Assembly (NCBI GenBank): GCA_036389315.1
Contig: DASVQF010000029.1
Location: 1-64,000, forward strand
DNA length: 64,000 nucleotides
Direction: 5' to 3'
DNA from: DASQYE01 sp036389315
GTDB taxonomy: Bacteria > Acidobacteriota > Blastocatellia > Pyrinomonadales > Pyrinomonadaceae
In this document: positions 16,179-26,074 of the stretch, in pieces
How the letters are laid out: each line of letters begins with the position of its first letter
Numbering within the stretch: the first letter of the stretch is position 1
The notes under the pieces: model-generated
What the model saw: the letters and a program-made list of their open reading frames with translations, nothing else
What the model was told of the DNA's origin: nothing
Database searches by the model: none
Position numbers and translations under genes: made by a program

Positions 16179-19100
16179 TTATGGCCTTCCGCGTCGTCGC
16201 CGCCTCTGAGGCTGCGGCCTGGGTTTGGGTCTGGTGTTCGTGCCTTCGTCAATGTCGGGCGTCGCCGTGCGGCTTCGTTGATATTCGATCTGGTCTTCGC
16301 CCGTGTCCGCGAGCTTGGGCCCTGTGTAGACTATGGCCAACTCGGCCAGGGCAGCGGTCTTGTCCGGGCCGAAGCCCGAAAGCGCAGTCAGTTTCAGGTG
16401 ACGCGCCGTCACTCTCGCGTCGAACGCTATCCGCTGCGGCTCGAAGGTAGAGGCCAGCGTGCCGCGCCTGACTTCACGCCACCCTTTGCCGTCATCGCTC
16501 ACCTCGATCAGGTACTCGCGTATGTCGCCCTCGTGCTCACGATGATTCTGTCGCGGCATGAGGACGAGGCCGCTCATCTCGACGGGCGCGTTGAAGCTGA
16601 CCTCGAAGAGGTGCGGGTGCTTCAACTGCTTCTTCGGGTCGCCGACGAGCCAGTAAGTGTTCGGGTCGCCGTCGATGGCATTGGCGGCAGGGTTCTGCTC
16701 TTGAGCGTCGGCGCGGGCTACGGCCCCGAGCCTGCGCATGATGCGGGTGTCGAAAAGAAGGGCGCGAATCTCGGCGGGCGTGACGAGCGTTTGCGGCTGG
16801 AATCGCGCGCTCGTCATGTAATCCAGCACGGAGGCGCGCAAGGTGTGGGCCACGGGGCCAGAATCACCAGCGCCTTCAAGGTCGAAGGCGGAAACCATCA
16901 AGCGCCCTTCCCCGACCCGGCACTCGAACAGGAGCCCGAGCTTGTAGTTTCGATTCCAATCGTCAATGGCCTGCACTATGGGCTGGACGCCCGGCGGCAG
17001 GCGATCCATGTTGACGGCGCGCACGTTCCCGGTAATCTCGGCCCACTGCCAGTCGAAATTCGGCTCGGTGGGGAAGCTCGCGAGCGCCGGGTGCTTCGTG
17101 TTGGCCCACAGGCCCAGCATGCGCCCCCAGGCCGGGCCCATCAAGCGATTCCAGAAGACGGGCACTGTGTCCAGGGGCGGGCTCGTCCAATCAAGCTCGC
17201 GCCCGCGCGGCACGTACAGCACGCGCCCGCCCGCAGCGAGTCTCGCTTCCGCCTCGTCCCACGAACGCGTGACCAATACGCCTGTGGGCCCACGGCTACT
17301 ACTCTCCACGGCCGCCGGGTAGAGCCAGAAGTTCCAATCGTTCTCGAACTCAGTCCCACGAAGCCCGACGACTAGCTTGTAGGCGCGCGGCGCAGGCAGC
17401 TTTGAAAGATCGACCGAGACGCGGCCAAGCACCTGGTTCTTTCCGAAGAGGATGCGACGCGCAGGCCACACTCCGCCCGCGACCGTCTTGCCGCCGCCGC
17501 CCACAACCTTCCAGTAGGGTCGCGCGCCCCTCAGCTCACGCGCGCCGTAGTGGGCCACCTCCGCCTCTACGTCCAATCGCTCGCCTGTCGTGAAGACTCG
17601 CCGCTTAAGTCGCGCGAGCAGCACCGTCTCGTTGCAGAAGCGCCGGAACTCTTCGGCGGTCGCGTAGCCCTTCGTCTCCCAGAAGGCGTCCAGCAGTCCG
17701 ACGAGCGCCGTGCCCTGTCCTAAATAATCGTGCAGGTCAAGGAGTTGAAAACCTTCGAGCCCCGGCGTACGCATGTTGGCTTCGATCTCTTCCTTGTAGC
17801 ACGCAAGCTGGTAGCGCCCCGAAGCCCACGCGAAATCCTTGTTGCGCTCAAGCAGCGAGTGCGCCTTCATCGAATCATGGAAAATCTCGTAGTTGCCCGG
17901 CCGCATGTAGCCCGTGAACTTCCTCTTGATGTCGTAGTCGGGATAGGCCACCCACTGGCCCGTCTCGTGCGAGATGACGGGGATGCTGATTCCCTTGAGC
18001 GAGTCCGTGTAATCGGCTCCGAACCAGCCGGAGCTTCCGCGCAGTTGGTTTGGGCCAATGCGCTGCACGACCAGGTAATCCATGCCTTCCGAGATGTTGG
18101 GCACTTCGCGCTCGGTGTGGCCCGTCCCGTTGGTGTAGAGGCGGCGCGGGTCTGCGAGACGAAAATGCTGGGCCCATTTCGGCATCACCTGCGGCCAGCG
18201 CCCCTTCGGCTCGTTGCTCGGAGACAGGAGCATGAACGAGGGATGATTGCCGTAAGCCTTAATCATCCGCTCGGTCTCTGCGTAGAGCATGCGCTCCATC
18301 TCCGTGCCCGGACTGATCTCGTTCCACATGCCGGGCTCCGGTTGAAGATAAAAGCCCAGCTCGTCGGCCGCCTCGAAGGCTGCTTCGGGCGGGCAGAAGG
18401 AATGGAAGCGTATGTGATTCAAGCCCCAAGCCTGGCAGGTGCGAATGAGCTTCCGCCAGTACTCAACGTCCGTGGGCGGGTAGCCGGTCAAGGGAAAGTC
18501 TCCGCCGTGATGCGTGCCGCGAAAGATGACTGGCCTGCCGTTGAGTATGAAGCGGTTGCCTTCCGTGCGCAGCTCGCGCATGCCGAAATTGAGCATCCTC
18601 ACGTCGTCCATCACAACCGCGTGGGCCTGCACGTAACGGAGCCGCAGGCGCACCCGCGTCATGATGGGGTGAAACTCGTCCCACTCGGAGGTCATTGGCC
18701 CAAACTGCACTTCAAACTCGGCCGCGCCCTCTCGCTCGTTCCAGGCGACGGGCACGGTCACGGCTCTCGCGGACTTGAACTGGCCGTAGGCTATGAGCGC
18801 GCCTCGCCCGGCTTCGCCTGTGATATTTCCAAGCCGCACCTTGATGCGTGCGCTTCTCTTCTCCACGTCCGGAAAGACCTGCGCGTCGTCAATCCAGACG
18901 GGGCTTGTGGCCGCAAGCTCGATGCGGCCGACGATGCCGTTCCAGCTTCCGGCCAGCGAGTCCGAGACGCTGTGAGCGTCAGGGCGATATGGCATCAGCA
19001 GGCGATTGTCCACGCGAATGGTGAGGCGGTGTTTGCCCGGCGCGAGTTGGCCCAGCTCGTACGTGTGCGGCGCGACCAGGCTGCGGTTGGAGCCGATCAG

Positions 19101-19577
19101 CCGTGCGTCAATCCAAAGGGTCGTCTCCCAATGCGGGCGTTCCAGGTTGAGCGCGACGCGGTGGCCCTGCCACGCTTGCGGGATTTCTATGTCGCGTTGA
19201 TACCAGGCCGCGCCGAGGTAATGACGGGGCGGCTGAGAGAGGAAAGGCACTTTGACCTTGCCCGGCTCCGTGTAAGCCTTGTAGTCTTCGCGCTCGTACC
19301 ACAGCCGGTCATAGAGCGAGAGCACCCACGGCGTCTTTGTGCTGACCTCGTCGCCGTACCCTTGCGATTGAAGCGCGCCGGGCAGCTTGATTCGCTCCGC
19401 GAGGTTGCGCTTGAACCACTCCTCCTTTAGCCCCGCGTCCGAGCGGTCGAGCGAGAAACGCCACTCTCCGTCAAGCGCCACGGAGTCGGCCGCCCGCGCC
19501 GCAGAGACGGCCGTCAGCCAGCACAGCACCAAGCTCAACACCAAGAGCCTCGCGGCGATCAGGAGTTTTCCTTTCAT
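16179..19577 (-). CDS. Exported GH2 glycoside hydrolase with C-terminal F5/8 (discoidin) domain
   Basis: The 1132-residue protein has a signal peptide (LVLSLVLCWLTAVSAARA). GH2 domains follow in order: sugar-binding jelly roll (about 35-230), beta-sandwich, and TIM barrel with putative acid/base Glu456 (SPSNEPKG) and nucleophile Glu538 (ISHETGQW). A C-terminal discoidin-like carbohydrate-binding domain is near 950-1090 (NAIDGDPNTYWLVG). The last 20 residues are Pro- and Arg-rich, ending in a run of arginines, which is odd for an exported protein. GH2 includes beta-galactosidases, glucuronidases and arabinopyranosidases; specificity is not readable. It is the last gene of a block with the GH43-like, GH105 and GH2 genes. 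Confidence 0.88.
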   Translation of the reverse strand: MKGKLLIAARLLVLSLVLCWLTAVSAARAADSVALDGEWRFSLDRSDAGLKEEWFKRNLAERIKLPGALQSQGYGDEVSTKTPWVLSLYDRLWYEREDYKAYTEPGKVKVPFLSQPPRHYLGAAWYQRDIEIPQAWQGHRVALNLERPHWETTLWIDARLIGSNRSLVAPHTYELGQLAPGKHRLTIRVDNRLLMPYRPDAHSVSDSLAGSWNGIVGRIELAATSPVWIDDAQVFPDVEKRSARIKVRLGNITGEAGRGALIAYGQFKSARAVTVPVAWNEREGAAEFEVQFGPMTSEWDEFHPIMTRVRLRLRYVQAHAVVMDDVRMLNFGMRELRTEGNRFILNGRPVIFRGTHHGGDFPLTGYPPTDVEYWRKLIRTCQAWGLNHIRFHSFCPPEAAFEAADELGFYLQPEPGMWNEISPGTEMERMLYAETERMIKAYGNHPSFMLLSPSNEPKGRWPQVMPKWAQHFRLADPRRLYTNGTGHTEREVPNISEGMDYLVVQRIGPNQLRGSSGWFGADYTDSLKGISIPVISHETGQWVAYPDYDIKRKFTGYMRPGNYEIFHDSMKAHSLLERNKDFAWASGRYQLACYKEEIEANMRTPGLEGFQLLDLHDYLGQGTALVGLLDAFWETKGYATAEEFRRFCNETVLLARLKRRVFTTGERLDVEAEVAHYGARELRGARPYWKVVGGGGKTVAGGVWPARRILFGKNQVLGRVSVDLSKLPAPRAYKLVVGLRGTEFENDWNFWLYPAAVESSSRGPTGVLVTRSWDEAEARLAAGGRVLYVPRGRELDWTSPPLDTVPVFWNRLMGPAWGRMLGLWANTKHPALASFPTEPNFDWQWAEITGNVRAVNMDRLPPGVQPIVQAIDDWNRNYKLGLLFECRVGEGRLMVSAFDLEGAGDSGPVAHTLRASVLDYMTSARFQPQTLVTPAEIRALLFDTRIMRRLGAVARADAQEQNPAANAIDGDPNTYWLVGDPKKQLKHPHLFEVSFNAPVEMSGLVLMPRQNHREHEGDIREYLIEVSDDGKGWREVRRGTLASTFEPQRIAFDARVTARHLKLTALSGFGPDKTAALAELAIVYTGPKLADTGEDQIEYQRSRTATPDIDEGTNTRPKPRPQPQRRRRRGRP

Positions 19578-19583
19578 GCCCTT

Positions 19584-20636
19584 TTATCTTCTACGCGTTG
19601 CGCGCGGCGCTCTGAGCAGGATGTGTGTCGGAGCATCGCGGTCGCAGGTGACGCGGCCGTCTTTCAGCTCCAGCTCGACGACCTGTATGGAGCTGCGCCT
19701 TTGCTCATAGCCGTCCTCTTTCGACTCAGGATTACGCCTGCCCGGGTGTGTGAAGTAGAAGAGGAATGCGCGCTCGCCGCTCACGACTACGTCCGCGTGG
19801 CCGCCCTTGACCTGATCGTCCGCGCCCCGCCCGGGCTGCTCAAGAATATTCCCGGACTGCCGCGTCCACTTCAGAGCATCGTCCGAGCTGTAGAGGACAA
19901 GCCCACGCCACACGTCTATGACCATCCAGTAGCGGTTCTTCCAGCGAAAGACTTTGGGCCCTTCGCCGCGCTCGCCGACGGCCTTGCCGCGCGACTGCCA
20001 ACTGTAGAGGTCTGGGCTGTCCGCGTAGTAGATGGATTTCTTGTCGCGCTCGTTGTTGTACCACATGCGCCACGTTCCGTCCGGCAACTGTATGACCGAA
20101 GCATCTATGACGCGGTCGGAGGCGAGCTTCAGACGAGATTCGTATTTCCATTTGAGCAAGTCCGCGCTCGTCAGGTGAACGATCTCGCGCGGGGCCTGCC
20201 AGTCCGTAAACGTGCCGGGCACAACTGTCAGGAACATGTGATAGAGCCCGCCGTGATAGACCACGTCCGGGGCCCAGTGCGTGTAATCCGGGGGGCCGTA
20301 AGCCACGTCGGCCGTGCCGCGATACGTCCAGGTCGCGCCGCCGTCCGTGGACTCGGCTAGCCCGATGCGCGTCGCGTGAACCCAGGCGACGCCTGAGAGC
20401 CCCTGTGCATTCGCGCGACGATTGGTGTAGAGCATGAACCACCTGCGCTCGCGCCGGTTCCAGATGACCACCGGGTCAGCCGCGCCGTCATAGACAGGGT
20501 CGCGGAACAGAGGCTTTGCCGCCACCTTGCCCTCGCGCGAAGACTTATCCGCAAGCGCGCGCCCTTCCGCACAGACCGAAACGGCGACCAAATCAGCGAG
20601 CACCAAACATAGGACGAGGATTTTCATCTCTTTCAT
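19584..20636 (-). CDS. Exported GH43-like five-bladed beta-propeller hydrolase
   Basis: The 350-residue protein has a signal peptide (KILVLCLVLADLVAVSVCA). Propeller phrases recur: DPVVIWNRRERRWFMLY, HWAPDVVYHGGLYHMF, IDASVIQLPDGTWRMWY and EGPKVFRWKNRYWMVID. The carboxylates in these repeats are in the style of GH43/GH32 active sites. It probably removes arabinose or galactose from glycan side chains in the periplasm. It begins 6 bp after the GH105 stop and ends 6 bp before the downstream GH2 start, so the three are tightly linked. An ATG at 20627 is an alternative start. Confidence 0.82.
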   Translation of the reverse strand: MKEMKILVLCLVLADLVAVSVCAEGRALADKSSREGKVAAKPLFRDPVYDGAADPVVIWNRRERRWFMLYTNRRANAQGLSGVAWVHATRIGLAESTDGGATWTYRGTADVAYGPPDYTHWAPDVVYHGGLYHMFLTVVPGTFTDWQAPREIVHLTSADLLKWKYESRLKLASDRVIDASVIQLPDGTWRMWYNNERDKKSIYYADSPDLYSWQSRGKAVGERGEGPKVFRWKNRYWMVIDVWRGLVLYSSDDALKWTRQSGNILEQPGRGADDQVKGGHADVVVSGERAFLFYFTHPGRRNPESKEDGYEQRRSSIQVVELELKDGRVTCDRDAPTHILLRAPRATRRR

Positions 20637-20642
20637 CTAGGC

Positions 20643-21794
20643 TTAACGCAGCAGCGCCGATGCAGTCCAGAGAATCGGCGACTGGCCGTGCAAATCTCCG
20701 ACCGCGCGCGGGCGTGCAAGGTAGAATTTCAGTTGCTCACTGAGGTCTGGGCCCACCTCCTTGGCGGCCTTGTTCGTGCCGACGCAGACCTCGCGCACGT
20801 TGGCCTTCTCGTCCAGGTATTTAATCAGGCCGAGCCAGGCTTTGCGCGCCGCCGGGCCATAAGTCTTCTTGTCGAGCCACCCCTGCTTGACGCCCGTGAC
20901 CATCGCGAAGGTGAACATGCCTGTGCCGGAAGTTTCCGCCCAGGACTCCGGCTTGTCTATCAGTTGCTTCCACAGGCCGTCTTCGCCCTGGTACTTCAAG
21001 AGCGACGCCATCATCTTCCTGTAGCCTTCGAGTATGCGCGCCCGGCGGGGATGATTTTTCGGCATCGAGCGCAGCAGCTCCGCCATCCCGGCCGCGTACC
21101 AGCCGTTGCCGCGCCCCCAGTAGAAGGGCGAGTCCGGCGCGTGAAAGAAGAGCCCGTTGGGCTGTTGCAGCTTGTCCAGGTATGCGACCATCGCGAGGGC
21201 CGCGCGGTCTACGTACTTCGCGTCACCCGTCGCGCGATAGGCTTGCACCTGCACGGCGGGCAGCATGTACATGTCGTCAATCCAGTATCGCGCCTCTTCC
21301 GTGATACCGTCAGGCGTGGTCTTCTCCCATTGCCTGTCCGCGAAGCTTCGCCCAAGTTCCAGGTACTTACGATCTTTGGTCTGGATATAAATCTCTAAGG
21401 GCACGACGCCGAAGACGCGGTAATCTACGTGCGCGTCCTGCGAGATATGCTTCGCGCCCTCGGGCGTCAGGAGCGGGTCGAACTTTCTGACGAGCCTCTC
21501 CCTGAGATCACGATCACCTGTCAAGTCCGCGACCGTGAGCGAGCCGTACCAGGCGCACACCTCCGGATAGATGACGTACTGCCTTTTGGGCTTTCCGTTG
21601 ACCACCTGATCGTATTCGAGCTTGCGCGCCGCGAAGTTCTCGGCCACGCGCTTGCCAATCTCTTTCGGAGAAGTCCCGGCGGGCCAGTTGCCGAAGTAGT
21701 TCGACTGCGCCATGACGCTGCCGCCACAGAGCGCAAACAGCAGCCCCGTCGTCAACAACCGCCACATCGCGCCTGATTGATTTGTTCTCTTCAT
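20643..21794 (-). CDS. GH105 unsaturated uronyl hydrolase
   Basis: The protein is 383 residues from ATG at 21794, which has AGGAG five bases upstream; ATG at 21821 lies within the end of the preceding GH2 gene. After a signal peptide ending SVMAQ comes an (alpha/alpha)6 barrel with family phrases: YWIDDMYMLPAVQVQAY, FYWGRGNGWYAAGMAELL and WAETSGTGMFTFAM. GH105 enzymes hydrate and release the unsaturated uronic acid left at the non-reducing end by polysaccharide lyases, acting on rhamnogalacturonan-type products. It points to a pectic, ulvan-like or arabinogalactan-like glycan, and agrees with the PL22 lyase at 48428 in the same window. Confidence 0.92.
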   Translation of the reverse strand: MKRTNQSGAMWRLLTTGLLFALCGGSVMAQSNYFGNWPAGTSPKEIGKRVAENFAARKLEYDQVVNGKPKRQYVIYPEVCAWYGSLTVADLTGDRDLRERLVRKFDPLLTPEGAKHISQDAHVDYRVFGVVPLEIYIQTKDRKYLELGRSFADRQWEKTTPDGITEEARYWIDDMYMLPAVQVQAYRATGDAKYVDRAALAMVAYLDKLQQPNGLFFHAPDSPFYWGRGNGWYAAGMAELLRSMPKNHPRRARILEGYRKMMASLLKYQGEDGLWKQLIDKPESWAETSGTGMFTFAMVTGVKQGWLDKKTYGPAARKAWLGLIKYLDEKANVREVCVGTNKAAKEVGPDLSEQLKFYLARPRAVGDLHGQSPILWTASALLR

Positions 21795-21817
21795 ACCTGC
21801 TCCTAAAAATAATTTTT

Positions 21818-24268
21818 TCATCTGGAAGGTCGCCGTGCGTCTGAAGGAGGCGAAGCGACGGCGTTGATAGTAATCGAGCCGCCGCCGAGACCGCTGGCAG
21901 TGGCGACCACAGTGATTCTCCCCCTCGGCCCGGTGGCCTTGACCAGAGCAAAGGCGCGCCCCTGATAGGCCCTGCGCTCCTCCGCCTGGAACGGCTCGTG
22001 ACTGTTATTGTCCGCGCTGTCAACGGCTGCAATGCGGCCGGGCCCACTGACGCTGAACTTGATGAGGTCGTTAGCGCCGGGGACTATCACGCCGTTTGAA
22101 TCGACCACAGTGGCCGTCACGTAAGAGACATCATCCCAGACGGGAGCTAACCCAGCGCGGTCGGCCGCGAGCACTATGCGCGCGGGTCGTCCGGCCGTGC
22201 GCAGCTCATGCACGGCGACCACCCGGCCCTTGTTCATCCCGACGGCCTTGAGAGTGCCCGCCTCGAAGGGCACAAGCCAGTTGCGCGGCGCATCGTCGGC
22301 GGGGCGCGCTTTCGTGCCGAGCGAGCGGCCGTTGAGGAATAGCTCTACCTGTTCACAGTTGCTATAAACTTCGACGTTCTCTTCGTGCGCGGAAAGCTGG
22401 CGCGGCGTCCAGTCGGGGAATAAGACCTGCGGGCGTCGCTCTTCGGCGACGGTTCCATAGCCTGGGTCTGTCGGCCCTAAAGGCGTCGGAGCGGCGCGGC
22501 GTGTGATGAAGACCATAGGAGTCTCACTCCACCAGCTCGCGCGTTGAAAGCCGAGCGGCTTGACTGTGCCCGTGCGATCAAGCAGGCCGAAGTTGTCTGC
22601 GATGGCGGGCCAGGCGCGCGACTCTCCGAGATAATCAATGCCTGCCCAGAGGAACTGGCCCGCGTACGGCGGATTGTCGCGCAGGGCCAGCCAGGCTTCG
22701 CGCGTGTGCCCGTTCTCAGTGCCGAGAATCTTGCGCGTCGGCTTCTGCCTGTGCGCGGCCAGAATCTCATTCTCACGATAGTTCTGGCCGACTACGTCCA
22801 GGAGGTCTGCCAGACCGTTCTCATAATCGTGGCTCACGTTGGGACGAAAGAGCCCCTGCGTGACGGGGCGCGTCGGGTCGTGCTCGTGGAATCGGGCGAC
22901 GAGCGCGGAGAGAATCTCTTTCGCCAGCTCAGCCTTCGGAGTGTCGTGAATCTCGTTGCCCGCGCTGTAGGCTATGATGCTCGGGTGATTGCGGTCGCGG
23001 CGCACAGTGTCGCGCACGTCCCTGTGGGCCCACTCGCGGAAGAAGAGGTGATAGTCAAACGGATTCTTGGCGACAGTCCAGGCGTCGAACAGCTCGTCCA
23101 GAACGAGGAAGCCCATCTGATCGCAGAGGTCTAGGAACTCTGGCGCGGGCGGGTTGTGCGCCGTGCGTATGGCATTGACGCCGAGGCTCTTGAGCGTTTC
23201 AAGACGACGTTCCCAGGCGCGCAAAGGCACGGCTGTGCCGAAGGCGCTCGCGTCGTGATGTAGGCAGACGCCCTTGATCTTGAAGTTGCGGCCATTGAGC
23301 CAGAAGCCTGTGGCCGCCTCGAAACGAAACTCGCGGATGCCGAACGCGGTCGTTTCCTCGTCGAGAGTAGCGCCACGGTCGCGCACGCGCACGACGGCCC
23401 TGTAGAGGCTCGGACGATCCAGGGCCCAGAGTTGCGGCGAGCGCACCGTCAGGTCTTGCTGAAAATCGGCCGACTTGCCGGCCGCTATGAGTTGCGCCCC
23501 GGTCTTGGCCCTTTGCACAGCGCGCCCATCCGGGCCCATGAGCGTGATTTCGAGCGAGACGCTGCGCGCAGCGTTCGATTGATTGACGACTGTGCTCAAG
23601 ACATGGACGGTCGCTTGATTCTGCGCGACCTTCGGCGTCGTGATGAATGTGCCCCATTGCTCAAAGTGGACAGGATGAGTGACGATCAAGCGGACGTGCC
23701 TGTAAATGCCTGCGCCAGTGTACCAGCGCGAAGCCGGTTGGCCCGAGTTGTCCGCACGCACGGCCAGCACGTTTCCCTGATTGCTGCCGAAGTTGAGATG
23801 GCCCGTCAGCTCGTAAGCAAAGCTCACGTAGCCGTAGGGACGGTGGCCCAGGTGAAAGCCGTTGATCCACACGTCGCTGTTGGCCATCACGCCGTCGAAC
23901 TCTACGAAGACACGTTTATCTTTATCGCTCTCGGGAAGCGTGAATTGTTTGCGATACCAGCCGACTCCGGCCGGAAGAAAGCCGCCCGCGCCGCCCGTCG
24001 GGTTCTCCTTATCGAATGGCCCCTCGATGCTCCAATCGTGCGGCACGTCCAGCGTGCGCCAGCCCATGTCATGGAACTCCGCGCGTTCCCCTCGCACATC
24101 GCCCTTGAGAAAACGCCAGTCCGCATCGAAGTTGATGGTGTTGCGAGCAGACTGCTGCACGCGTCGCTGCTGTGCCCGTGCTTCCGCCCGAGGCCAGACC
24201 GAGACGCCTGTAGCCACAAGGAGGAGCAACAGAGAAGCACTGAGCAGTCTCGAAAGTTTATTTGGCAT
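21818..24268 (-). CDS. Exported GH2 beta-galactosidase-like enzyme
   Basis: The 816-residue protein has a signal peptide (SASLLLLLVATGVSVWP). The order is jelly-roll sugar-binding domain (FDGVMANSDVWINGFHLG), Ig-like domain, TIM barrel with acid/base Glu439 (SAGNEIHD) and nucleophile Glu518 (LGTENGHT), then a DUF4982-like and a C-terminal Ig-like domain (VTATVVDSNGVIVPGANDLI). This layout is typical of secreted exo-beta-galactosidases of Bacteroidota and Acidobacteriota glycan loci. It heads the GH2-GH105-GH43-GH2 run. A LacI-like site lies 59 bp upstream of its start. Confidence 0.9.
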   Translation of the reverse strand: MPNKLSRLLSASLLLLLVATGVSVWPRAEARAQQRRVQQSARNTINFDADWRFLKGDVRGERAEFHDMGWRTLDVPHDWSIEGPFDKENPTGGAGGFLPAGVGWYRKQFTLPESDKDKRVFVEFDGVMANSDVWINGFHLGHRPYGYVSFAYELTGHLNFGSNQGNVLAVRADNSGQPASRWYTGAGIYRHVRLIVTHPVHFEQWGTFITTPKVAQNQATVHVLSTVVNQSNAARSVSLEITLMGPDGRAVQRAKTGAQLIAAGKSADFQQDLTVRSPQLWALDRPSLYRAVVRVRDRGATLDEETTAFGIREFRFEAATGFWLNGRNFKIKGVCLHHDASAFGTAVPLRAWERRLETLKSLGVNAIRTAHNPPAPEFLDLCDQMGFLVLDELFDAWTVAKNPFDYHLFFREWAHRDVRDTVRRDRNHPSIIAYSAGNEIHDTPKAELAKEILSALVARFHEHDPTRPVTQGLFRPNVSHDYENGLADLLDVVGQNYRENEILAAHRQKPTRKILGTENGHTREAWLALRDNPPYAGQFLWAGIDYLGESRAWPAIADNFGLLDRTGTVKPLGFQRASWWSETPMVFITRRAAPTPLGPTDPGYGTVAEERRPQVLFPDWTPRQLSAHEENVEVYSNCEQVELFLNGRSLGTKARPADDAPRNWLVPFEAGTLKAVGMNKGRVVAVHELRTAGRPARIVLAADRAGLAPVWDDVSYVTATVVDSNGVIVPGANDLIKFSVSGPGRIAAVDSADNNSHEPFQAEERRAYQGRAFALVKATGPRGRITVVATASGLGGGSITINAVASPPSDARRPSR

Positions 24269-24326
24269 GCTCTAATCCAACAATTAATAGAAGGCCCGCG
24301 AAAGTCCCCGTGGGCCCATACCTGGA

Positions 24327-24339
24327 AAATCGCTTAACC
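24327..24339. promoter_or_regulatory. LacI-type operator candidate, copy 1
   Basis: AAATCGCTTAACC contains the AAnCGnTT core usual for LacI-family operators. The same 13 bases recur upstream of the TonB receptor gene at 39775, and a close variant precedes the second receptor gene. It sits between the sulfatase stop and the GH2 start. Confidence 0.45.
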
Positions 24340-24397
24340 CCGTCGGCGCGCACCGAAGATGCGTTTTCGTCAGTCTCTAAGCTTTAGGGGAAAGTGT

Positions 24398-25978
24398 TCA
24401 AGGCAGCGCGCCTTGATGTGCCGTGACCTTCTCGGTTGCTTCGGTCGCAGGCAGTCGCCTCAAGAGCCGCTTCATCTCCTGCACCGTTTTAGCATAGGCC
24501 GGGTCGTCTGCAAGGTTCTTCAGCTCGTGCGGGTCTGTCAGATGATCGAAGAGCATAGCACCGGCTCGTCCTTCATCCCACTCGGCGTAGCGCCAGTGCT
24601 CCGTGCGGACGGACTTGCCCATAGTGCCTTGATAGACCGTGACTGTGAAGGCCGGATACGTCCACCTCAGTTTAGGATTACGCAGGAGCGGAACCAGGCT
24701 GTGACCCTCTATGCCAGGGGGGCGCGGCAGGCCGCACAGCTCCGCGAGCGTCGGGTACAGATCGAGCAACTCTACGTTGCGCTCGCTCGACTGCGCTTTG
24801 GCTCCCGGCGGGGCGATGATTAAGGGGACGCGCGTGCCGACTTCGTAGAGGGAATAAGCCTTAGACCATTTGCCCTTCTCGCCCAGGTGATAACCGTGAT
24901 CGCCCCAGAAGACGACTATGGTGTTGTCGCGCAGGCCCAGCCTATCGAGCGCGCCGAGCACGCGGCCCACCTGCTCGTCCATGAAACTGACCGACGCGAA
25001 GTAAGCGCGGATCATCTCGCGCGCCTCTGTGGGCGAAGCGTCGCGGCCTATGAAGAGGTCGCTGTTTCGCTTCGGGATGGAGATGTCGGGAAAGCCCGGC
25101 GGGGCCTGCGGGCGCGCAGCGAAATCGGGCGGCAGAGTGATCCGCCCCGGGTCGTAAAGATCGAAGAACTTGCGCGGAGCCGTCGGCGGGCTGTGCGGCT
25201 TGACGAAGCCGACGGCCAGGAAGAAAGGCTTCTCCCTGTACCGCTCAAGATACTGAATGGCGCGCGTGGCAGTCCTGTAGTCGCCGTGCGATTCACCATT
25301 TCCTTCAAGCACCACTATGCGGTCTGAAGCAGAGCCGTGCCCTCCGCCCGAAGCCGAGCGCGGCGGCGGCTGAGGCGCGGAAGCAGCGTCAGCTTCGTCC
25401 TCGTCGCGGTTGCCGCCTGCGCTTGGCCCACGCGCATTAGAGTTCGCGCCCGGTCGCCTCGCCCTGGCAGAAGAGCCGCGTCCTGTGATGGCCGGGTCGG
25501 GCGGCTCGCCGCCTTCCGTCCAGGAGACCTGATCGTCAATGCCGCCGTGAAAAATCTTGCCCGTGCGAAGCGTCGCGTAGCCGTTCGCTTTGAAGTACTG
25601 CGGCAACGTCACGAAGTCCGGGTGCTTGACGCGGAAGTAGACGTTATTGTCCATGACGCCCGTCTGCGTCGGGTATCGTCCGTTGAGAAGCGACGCGCGC
25701 GAAGGATTGCAGAGCGGGTACTGCGCGTAGGCGCGGTCGAAGCGCGTGCCGCGCGCGGCTATGCTATCTATGTTCGGCGTCTTGATGATGGAGTTGCCGT
25801 AGGTTCCAAGCTCCGGTCGCAGGTCGTCCGAGATCAGGAAGAGGACGTTGTACCTGGGCTTCCGGTTCTGGCGATTCTGCGCGCGCGCCGCCGGGCCCAT
25901 CGGCAAAGAGAGCAGGCCGTAGAGGAACAGAGCGAACAGGCAAGCCGGGAAAGCGAGTTTCACGCGCAAGGGCTTCAT
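24398..25978 (-). CDS. Exported S1-family sulfatase (iduronate-2-sulfatase-like)
   Basis: The 526-residue protein has a signal peptide (LAFPACLFALFLYGLLSLP). The metal-binding start LFLISDDLRPELG is followed by the formylglycine motif CNPSRASLLNGR with Cys90, the residue converted by FGE. HSPPT and FWGDHGYHLGEKGKWSK supply the later metal and sulfate ligands. The stretch at about 190-220 (Gly/Ser/Arg/Pro-rich) is a low-complexity insert in a surface loop. It should remove sulfate esters from sugars outside the cytoplasm. It is divergent from a second sulfatase across 96 bp and lies upstream of the GH2 block on the same strand. Confidence 0.92.
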   Translation of the reverse strand: MKPLRVKLAFPACLFALFLYGLLSLPMGPAARAQNRQNRKPRYNVLFLISDDLRPELGTYGNSIIKTPNIDSIAARGTRFDRAYAQYPLCNPSRASLLNGRYPTQTGVMDNNVYFRVKHPDFVTLPQYFKANGYATLRTGKIFHGGIDDQVSWTEGGEPPDPAITGRGSSARARRPGANSNARGPSAGGNRDEDEADAASAPQPPPRSASGGGHGSASDRIVVLEGNGESHGDYRTATRAIQYLERYREKPFFLAVGFVKPHSPPTAPRKFFDLYDPGRITLPPDFAARPQAPPGFPDISIPKRNSDLFIGRDASPTEAREMIRAYFASVSFMDEQVGRVLGALDRLGLRDNTIVVFWGDHGYHLGEKGKWSKAYSLYEVGTRVPLIIAPPGAKAQSSERNVELLDLYPTLAELCGLPRPPGIEGHSLVPLLRNPKLRWTYPAFTVTVYQGTMGKSVRTEHWRYAEWDEGRAGAMLFDHLTDPHELKNLADDPAYAKTVQEMKRLLRRLPATEATEKVTAHQGALP

Positions 25979-25995
25979 GGTTTCTCCACCCGTAA

Positions 25996-26023
25996 TTGTC
26001 AGTGTCGGTGCGCCAGTTATACA
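25996..26023 (+). promoter_or_regulatory. Sigma70-like promoter for the second sulfatase gene
   Basis: TTGTCA and TATACA are separated by 16 bp and lie about 50 bp before the start codon at 26075, in the divergent sulfatase spacer. Confidence 0.45.
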
Positions 26024-26074
26024 ATTTCGCCCGCATCCATGACAAGCTCAAGCCGTAATAGTTAGGAGCCAGCA

